Below, in pieces: positions 58,819 through 64,000 of a stretch of DNA of 64,000 bases. The translations under genes and the position numbers were made by a program. Under the pieces are notes generated by a model, which saw nothing but the letters and a program-made list of their open reading frames with translations, was not told the DNA's origin and made no database searches. Numbering within the stretch: position 1 is the first letter of the stretch; the number at the start of each line of letters is the position of its first letter. The stretch comes from Candidatus Trichorickettsia mobilis (GTDB lineage Bacteria > Pseudomonadota > Alphaproteobacteria > Rickettsiales > Rickettsiaceae), in assembly GCF_034366785.1 (NCBI RefSeq), contig NZ_CP112932.1, forward strand, positions 1,273,839 to 1,337,838. Direction: 5' to 3'.

Positions 58819-59824
58819 AGCATACGCCTTGTAATGAACCACTTAAGAAAATACGTTCTACATTTGCATGATTAGGAAAAGCAATAGAGGGATATTCACC
58901 TAATCCAATCACACAATCCCCTAATCCTGAACCAGAGATCTTAGCACCATAAATTCCAGGTAAGCCATTAAGAATATCCACTAATTCATTTAGCAATGAT
59001 GTTCCAACTCCAAAAGCATTCATAACACCTTGTTGGATATTCATTATTGCTCCTAACTGCAACCAATCTTTCTGTTCAATAAAAGTAAGAGCTTCAAGGA
59101 CAGATTGATCCATTACCTCATCAAGTGCTGCGAAAACTTTAGGATATTTTTGTCGAGTTGCTTTAACTTTTTTGATTACTTCTGGAGTAGGAGTTTTGTA
59201 ACCGGAATATATGACTACGAGCGGTAATAAATGCGGTATTTGTTTTAAAATATACGGAGAAGTTTGTTGATATAGAATAATTCCACCGTGCACACTTGCA
59301 GCAACATCAGCGCCAGAAGCAATTCCTTGTACAGTTTTAACTACTGTTTTTGCCATTTGAAATAAATAAAAATGATCAAGAGTTTGCTCATGGCTATTAA
59401 CTACTATTTGTTTTTTATCTATGTTTATAGAAGCTGCAGAAAATTGTTGAAGGACAGCCAAAGTGGAGACAGTAATTGCTGCTGAAGAACCTAAGCCAAC
59501 TTGACTAGAAAAATTAGAAATTATTAACAATTCAAATCCAGATATCAATTTATCTTTAAATAATGAGATTGCTGTAAGCACGAATTCAAATGATTTTGTT
59601 GATTTTAATCTATCAACATCATCAAGATTACATTCTAATTTTCCAACATCAGAATTAATAATAATTTCCATATCTTGGCGAGGAGTTAACGTAACGTTTA
59701 TCCGCTTATCAATAGCAAGTACTATAGCACGTTTATTTTCTAACACCGAATGCTCGCCAAGAAGCATAAGTGTTCCTGGTGCTGAAGCAGTATAAGCTAG
59801 TGTCTTATAATGTATGTGCACCAT
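58811..59824 (-). CDS. GHMP-family kinase, probable phosphomevalonate kinase
   Basis: A 337-residue GHMP kinase. Motif 1 is SAPGTLMLLGEHSVLENKRA, motif 2 (ATP loop) is SQVGLGSSAAITVSTLAVL, and motif 3 is YGAKISGSGLGDCVIGLG near the end. It differs from the neighbour upstream, which reads as a standard mevalonate kinase. By position (between mevalonate kinase and MvaD) the missing step is mevalonate-5-phosphate to the diphosphate, so phosphomevalonate kinase is the likely role. A second mevalonate kinase cannot be excluded, because motif 1 with Leu-Gly-Glu-His is close to that family. It overlaps the kinase upstream by 20 bases. Confidence 0.8.
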   Translation of the reverse strand: MVHIHYKTLAYTASAPGTLMLLGEHSVLENKRAIVLAIDKRINVTLTPRQDMEIIINSDVGKLECNLDDVDRLKSTKSFEFVLTAISLFKDKLISGFELLIISNFSSQVGLGSSAAITVSTLAVLQQFSAASINIDKKQIVVNSHEQTLDHFYLFQMAKTVVKTVQGIASGADVAASVHGGIILYQQTSPYILKQIPHLLPLVVIYSGYKTPTPEVIKKVKATRQKYPKVFAALDEVMDQSVLEALTFIEQKDWLQLGAIMNIQQGVMNAFGVGTSLLNELVDILNGLPGIYGAKISGSGLGDCVIGLGEYPSIAFPNHANVERIFLSGSLQGVCYG

Positions 59825-60821
59825 TATGCTCTACTTGGACTTGCTCAAAAACATAACCATAGTCTTTAGCTATAGAAGATAAATCTCTTTCTGAGACAAT
59901 TAGTACAACACCAGCTTTATCTCCTTCAATTGCACCAGCCCCACAGATTTTTGCTGCTCCGCCATTTTTTTCAACAGTGTTTATAAAATCCTGTATTCTT
60001 GGTGGCACTACGCCAATTTTAGCTAATAACCTATGATTAAGTTTGATAGAATTTTGTATCATAGCGAGGTTATTATAATTTAGTGCTTCATCAAATGTTT
60101 CAGTAACTGCTTTAAAATCTTCATCAATAGAACTATTTTTAAAGATATTAGCTACAAAACTTACACATTGACCAGTTGTTGTGTTCGGAGTTCCAGTTTG
60201 TACAATTGCCATTGGGATATTAGGCGCTATCCTATTAGATATACGCCCTTCTTCAAATTTTACACAACCTCCAGTCATTGCAACATGTATATCTAACCCA
60301 CTTGAATATCCATGTTGTAAATTTTCAAGCTTTCTTCCTAAAGCAAGAAAATGAATATGGTCGATTTCTAGTTTAAAAAAAGATACAAGCGCATATAGTG
60401 TACTCATGATTAAAGCAGCAGATGATCCCATTCCGCAGCCTATAGGAATATCAGAAGAAGCTCGTATTTTTAACCCTTTAGCAATAGAAATATCTAATGT
60501 TTCTAATAAATGGATTACAGTATACTGTAATAACTCAAAGGGCATTTTTATGACCTCCCGTATTCCGCTTCCATCTTCTAAAAATGCGTTGTATTTATCC
60601 TGTACTCTTTGTTTTAATGCCTTTAATGCACATACAGTCAAGGATTGTACGTGATTTAAATTTAAACAGTTAAATAAAATAGTTGGTGATAAACTTGAAA
60701 TGATAGTACTTTCAGTATAACGATTAATTGCCATTGCTAGAGCAGGTTTACCGTAAACAACAGCATGTTCGCCTGATAAAATTAGCTTGGCTGGTGCTCG
60801 TGCCACTATTTGTTTTCTCAT
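59805..60821 (-). CDS. mvk: Mevalonate kinase
   Basis: A 338-residue mevalonate kinase. Motif 1 is ARAPAKLILSGEHAVVYGKP, nearly the textbook version. The ATP loop reads DIPIGCGMGSSAALIMSTL. A SGLDIHVAMTGG segment gives the catalytic Asp, and KICGAGAIEGDKAGVVLIV is motif 3. It phosphorylates mevalonate at O5. It starts four bases before the end of the HMG-CoA synthase frame, so translation is coupled with it. The C-terminal 20 residues overlap the next gene in a different frame. Confidence 0.94.
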   Translation of the reverse strand: MRKQIVARAPAKLILSGEHAVVYGKPALAMAINRYTESTIISSLSPTILFNCLNLNHVQSLTVCALKALKQRVQDKYNAFLEDGSGIREVIKMPFELLQYTVIHLLETLDISIAKGLKIRASSDIPIGCGMGSSAALIMSTLYALVSFFKLEIDHIHFLALGRKLENLQHGYSSGLDIHVAMTGGCVKFEEGRISNRIAPNIPMAIVQTGTPNTTTGQCVSFVANIFKNSSIDEDFKAVTETFDEALNYNNLAMIQNSIKLNHRLLAKIGVVPPRIQDFINTVEKNGGAAKICGAGAIEGDKAGVVLIVSERDLSSIAKDYGYVFEQVQVEHNGAHTL

Positions 60822-62001
60822 ATTGATATTTTATAAATACGTTTATGTTCATCTATTGCAGCTAATCGATAGCGCCCGCCTTTATATTTTGGTATGGTTA
60901 TACTAATATTATTAAGTGGATAAGAAAAATTATAAAAATTTTCATATTCTTCCGTGGAAACTAGTTTGCGCTGCATAAGCATTGTTTGATGATCATCCTT
61001 ATATAACATAGTTTGATAGTCTTTTTGAATGATTCCGCTGAAAAATTCTGCAACACAACCAGAACCATAGCTGTAAAATCCAATACGCTGCTCACTAAGG
61101 TCAAAAGACGTATTATCCAAGAGGGAGATCAAACTAAGATACAAAGATGCAGTGTAACAATTTCCGATAACTCGCCCATATTGGAGCGAAGGTTCAAGCT
61201 GTTCTTTCAATTCACTCACAGACAACTCTGGTAGTGCATTAAGCGCCAATAAAGATTGCTGTGCTTTCTCGACCAAACGTGGAACCGAAACATGATAACA
61301 AAAGCGAGCATGTTGCTCATAAGTTCGTCCTGATAAGGCAGTATATTGTTTCCATGTCTTTTGTAATAATTTAAGATATAGTTCACAAGAATATTTACCG
61401 TCTACTATTGCTTCATCTTTGTAATTAGGTCGCCAAAAATCAGGAACATCTTCTGTATGAAATCCGCTCTCTGGTTCAATGGCCAGGATTCTAGGATTTT
61501 GTGAGAGAATCATAGCAACTGCTCCAGCACCTTGAGAAGATTCACCAGAACTATTTAAGCCATAACGAGCTATGTCTGAAGCAATTAACAGAATTTTTTT
61601 ACTTTGACTTAGGTTGTTGTATAGCATTGGCAAAGCCATTTGTAAGCTAACAGTTGCGCTATAACAAGCTTGTTTAAGCTCTACTACTCTACAACGAGAT
61701 GGTAGTTGTAATAAGTTATGTACAAAAATACCAGCTGCTTTAGACTGATCGATACCGCTTTCAGTAGCAAAAAGTAACAAGTCGATTTCTCTGTGGGATC
61801 TACATGCTTTAGCACTCTAGAGCCAGCCTCAGCTCCCATAGTTACTATATCTTCATCTGGAGGAGATACAGCCATTTTTTCTTGGCCTAAGCCAATATGA
61901 AATTTATTAACATCAATAGCACGAGCTTCAGCTAATAGTTTTAAATCCAAATAATAGTTTGGAGTATAAAACTCTATAGCATCAATACCAACCTTAAGCA
62001 T
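60818..62001 (-). pseudogene. HMG-CoA synthase split by a one-base frameshift
   Basis: The first frame (from 62001, MLKVGIDAIEFYTPNYYLDL) carries the N-terminus and GLGQEKMAVSPPDEDIVTMG with the catalytic Glu. At about 61786-61788 the frame should shift: the remaining part, in another frame, reads DLLLFATESGIDQSKAAGIF, then ELKQACYSATVSLQMALPML with the catalytic Cys, and continues to 60818. Adding one A to the GAGAAATC stretch would give a 394-residue synthase of normal length. The rest of the operon is intact, so the shift may be recent, a reading error, or bypassed by slippage. It condenses acetyl-CoA with acetoacetyl-CoA, the second step of the pathway. Confidence 0.85.
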
Positions 62002-62006
62002 AAGAG

Positions 62007-63059
62007 TTATTCTGCCTGCGATAAATTAGACCGTTCTAACTGAAGGTGGCTGTGCATCAATTCTCCTTGATTAGTTTGCGCTGCTAAAAGCGATAATTCA
62101 CCACATAATACTGTAGCGCCAACAATACATGCGAGCCTTATGGTATTTTGTCCTGGTTCTTTCTGATTTAAACAACCTAGTAATGCTAGATTTTCTCTAG
62201 CAAATGGTAAATCCTTGCCATTACCAATTGTGCCTACAATCACATTTGGCAATGTTACTGAGAAATAAAGTTCTTGATCTCGTACTTCAGTATGAACAAT
62301 GCCCTGCGAACCTTCAATAATATTTGCGGCATCTTGACCAGTTGCTAAATAAAAAGCTAGTAACATATTGGCAAAATGAGCATTTGCACTTCGAACTCCC
62401 CCCGCTAATATACTACCAATAAGATTCTTTTTTATATTTAAATTTACTATCTTTTCTGGTGTGGTTTTTAAATAACGTTCACAAATTGGACGTGGTATTG
62501 TAATCTCAGCAATTACATATTTCCCGCGTCCTAAAATACCATTTACTGCTGACACTTTCTTGTCAGTGCAAAAATTACCACTAATAGAAACATATTGTAA
62601 CTGTGAATAATGTTTTAGAATCCATTCAAGTAACGCATCGGATGCTTTAGTAGTCATATTGTGCCCTGATGCGTCACCGGTAGTCATTTCAAATCTTATA
62701 TATAGAAGATTGCCAGCTATTTGTACATGCCAATCCTGTAGTTTGGCAAAAGCACTAGTGGCAGAAACTACTTGCGCCAATTCTTGTCTATGAGACTCCA
62801 ACGTAGTTACTACATCTAAAATATACTGGCTATTAGGCCCTTCTACTAAAACAGAACGAGTCATTTTGTCTGCTATTACGATCGATCTAATGCCGGCGGT
62901 TAATCTGGAAATAGTAGCTCCTCTATTGGTTGAAGGCCATAAAGGTGTTTCAAAAGTAGCTAATGGTACCAGAATCTCTTCTTGTAATACAGGTCCTATT
63001 ATTTTAACAGGACCTATATTACGCATTGGAACAGCAGCATGCACTGAGAAATTTTTCAA
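62007..63059 (-). CDS. mvaA: HMG-CoA reductase (class I-like)
   Basis: A 350-residue soluble HMG-CoA reductase without a membrane domain. Catalytic residues are visible: Glu37 in VPLATFETPLWPSTNRGA, the Lys of NFCTDKKVSAVNG (near 167), Asp243 in GQDAANIIEG and His338 in HLQLERS, six residues before Ser344, as in the human enzyme. TTGDASGHNMTTKASD and GTIGNGKDLPF are the cofactor regions. The DKK and HxxxxRS patterns fit class I, usual in eukaryotes and archaea, rather than the class II enzyme of many bacteria. It reduces HMG-CoA to mevalonate with NADPH. It is the first gene of the operon; the synthase starts six bases on. Confidence 0.93.
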   Translation of the reverse strand: MKNFSVHAAVPMRNIGPVKIIGPVLQEEILVPLATFETPLWPSTNRGATISRLTAGIRSIVIADKMTRSVLVEGPNSQYILDVVTTLESHRQELAQVVSATSAFAKLQDWHVQIAGNLLYIRFEMTTGDASGHNMTTKASDALLEWILKHYSQLQYVSISGNFCTDKKVSAVNGILGRGKYVIAEITIPRPICERYLKTTPEKIVNLNIKKNLIGSILAGGVRSANAHFANMLLAFYLATGQDAANIIEGSQGIVHTEVRDQELYFSVTLPNVIVGTIGNGKDLPFARENLALLGCLNQKEPGQNTIRLACIVGATVLCGELSLLAAQTNQGELMHSHLQLERSNLSQAE

Positions 63060-63263
63060 TGTCGATTCTCATTGTATTATCTTATGTTTATCTTATATAT
63101 TATCTTAGTTTTCTGACAATTAATAAAATTGTTATTTTAGACGAAATATCTGGTATTAATGAGTTTTGTTGCTTAGATTAACTTTTGAGGTAGTAGTTTA
63201 GCAAGTTCTAGATACTATTTTTCTTAGATTCTTAACCTTTGTTAAAATTCTTTAAGGTTTATC
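63060..63263. other. Non-coding spacer between mvaA and the autotransporter
   Basis: The divergent spacer between mvaA (minus) and the surface protein (plus) is 326 bases. I see no reading frame in it. The right part holds a good promoter for the surface gene (63264-63291). The left part should contain the mevalonate operon promoter on the minus strand, but no clear boxes stand out in this very AT-rich sequence. Confidence 0.5.
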
Positions 63264-63291
63264 TTGATAAATACAAAATGTTCAATATACT
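63264..63291 (+). promoter_or_regulatory. Candidate sigma-70 promoter of the autotransporter gene
   Basis: TTGATA (63264-63269) and TATACT (63286-63291) are separated by 16 bases, close to the consensus TTGACA/TATAAT. It lies about 95 bases before the start codon at 63386, which leaves a long AT-rich leader. An AGGAAAAG ribosome-binding site follows at 63374-63381. Confidence 0.55.
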
Positions 63292-63385
63292 ATTTTTATC
63301 AAATTTAAATGTAACTACTACCCTCATAGGGTATCCAAAATATATTGGATCCATTAAATTCTAAACATTAAATAGGAAAAGAATT

Positions 63386-64000
63386 ATGGAAAAGAAACCA
63401 AAATTTCTTAAAAACTTACTAACTACCACCTCAGCGATTGCAGTAATCGCTGGTGGTGTAAATAGCACAGCGTTGGGTGCTACTCTGCAAACCAATCTTA
63501 ATCCTGCGCATCTTGCTCCTGGAGTGGGTGCCGTAATAGGTTTAACTGGCAATTTTAACGATGGAGTTGATGATATTCAATTAAATGGACCTCATGATCT
63601 TGTTACAGATGCGAATGTAAATTTATCTGCTAAAGCTATTGATATTAACGGTAATGCTCATCAAACTTTTACAGTGGGGCACGTTGTAGTTTATGGTGGT
63701 GGTAATGACCTTGACATGAACCTTGTTCTTAATGCAGGATCAATAACTATACAAGATATTACTGATCCTGCCGATGATGTTACTGTAAATGGTGGCGCAT
63801 TGACGATGAATGATGCAGGTCATGATCTTAAGGTTAACGGCGGTACAGCAGCAGCACATGACGTGGCTAATGATGTTATCATAACCAATGGAGCGATTAC
63901 GGCATTAAATAACGTAACTCGTCACGTAACCATTACAGGAGCAGGTACAGTAGTTCAAGCTGGAACGATAGGTGGAAATCTATCTGTAGGAGCTGGTGGA
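63386..64000 (+). CDS. Autotransporter-type surface protein (Sca/OmpB-like), 5' part only
   Basis: The frame is open from the ATG at 63386 to the window edge (205 codons). A 32-residue signal peptide (basic KKPKFLKNL start, then TTSAIAVIAGG, ending in an ALGA-type cleavage site) resembles those of rickettsial OmpB/Sca proteins. The mature part is rich in Asn, Gly, Thr, Val and Ala, with no Cys, and has irregular beta-helix-like repeats (TVNGGALTMNDAG, VIITNGAITALNN, VTITGAGTVVQAG). Such proteins expose a passenger domain on the surface through a C-terminal barrel, which would lie outside this window. AGGAAAAG supports the start. It diverges from the mevalonate operon. Confidence 0.8.
   Translation, partial: MEKKPKFLKNLLTTTSAIAVIAGGVNSTALGATLQTNLNPAHLAPGVGAVIGLTGNFNDGVDDIQLNGPHDLVTDANVNLSAKAIDINGNAHQTFTVGHVVVYGGGNDLDMNLVLNAGSITIQDITDPADDVTVNGGALTMNDAGHDLKVNGGTAAAHDVANDVIITNGAITALNNVTRHVTITGAGTVVQAGTIGGNLSVGAGG

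Overview
The window is AT-rich, gene-dense Alphaproteobacterial DNA and most probably comes from a flagellated member of the Rickettsiales, family Rickettsiaceae or close kin. The reasons are: RPE-type palindromic elements inserted inside or at the edges of genes (glyS at 17.4 kb, a thiolase at 48.1 kb, the tolR/tolQ spacer, downstream of a cation-efflux gene); a tolQRAB cluster, coxB-ctaD-ctaB, glyQS and hslVU with proteins of rickettsial appearance; short families (DUF2660, DUF3576) that I associate with this group; many frameshifted genes; remnants of a conjugative element (TraD, Rpn-family PD-(D/E)XK proteins, serine recombinases, toxin-antitoxin genes); and, at the right edge, the start of a Sca/OmpB-like autotransporter. 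The flagellar genes fliK and flgD argue against an ordinary arthropod-borne Rickettsia. The species cannot be fixed from the sequence.

Layout. 0-6.7 kb is an accessory graveyard: an IS256-type transposase tail, two frameshifted and one intact Rpn-family gene, an intact serine recombinase, a 5'-truncated thymidylate kinase, an orphan Phd-like antitoxin, an intact VapBC-like module with a palindromic operator candidate, and a TraD fragment joined to a recombinase fragment. 6.8-7.65 kb holds a protein whose conserved positions match OspF/SpvC phosphothreonine lyase effectors. 8-32.5 kb is mostly core: tolQRAB, rplU-rpmA, pbpC, glyQ-glyS-sua5, a CDF cation pump, a DUF2660 protein, cytochrome b561, leuS, a DUF3576 protein, corA, coxB-ctaD-ctaB, then a small cysteine-containing ORF and a broken transglutaminase-like gene. 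32.5-36 kb has fliK-flgD. 36-39.6 kb has rodA-mreD-mrdA. 39.9-45.1 kb has a sensor kinase, cysS, a 3-methyladenine glycosylase and a large unknown protein. 45.1-46.2 kb is a gene-free cluster of long inverted repeats. 46.2-49.3 kb has a broken class II aldolase, a thiolase and a PHA-synthase-like protein. 49.4-57.7 kb has clpB facing away from an hslV-hslU-comM-sulfatase run. 57.8-63.1 kb is a mevalonate operon. From 63.4 kb an autotransporter runs off the window.

How genes work together. HMG-CoA reductase, HMG-CoA synthase (with a one-base frameshift), mevalonate kinase, a second GHMP kinase (probable phosphomevalonate kinase) and diphosphomevalonate decarboxylase lie on one strand with overlapping ends. 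With the acetyl-CoA acetyltransferase 9 kb further on, they would carry acetyl-CoA to isopentenyl diphosphate; no IPP isomerase is seen here. The rod genes and PbpC maintain peptidoglycan, TolQRAB ties the outer membrane to it, and ClpB and HslVU provide proteostasis.

Most interesting items: the SpvC/OspF-like effector candidate; the mevalonate operon in an apparent rickettsial genome, with its possibly disabled synthase; the double-length FlgD with FliK; the shared-end repeat families; and the aldolase gene broken by a 5-bp tandem duplication, with a second copy of its 3' end nearby. All calls come from reading the sequence by eye; no database search was run.
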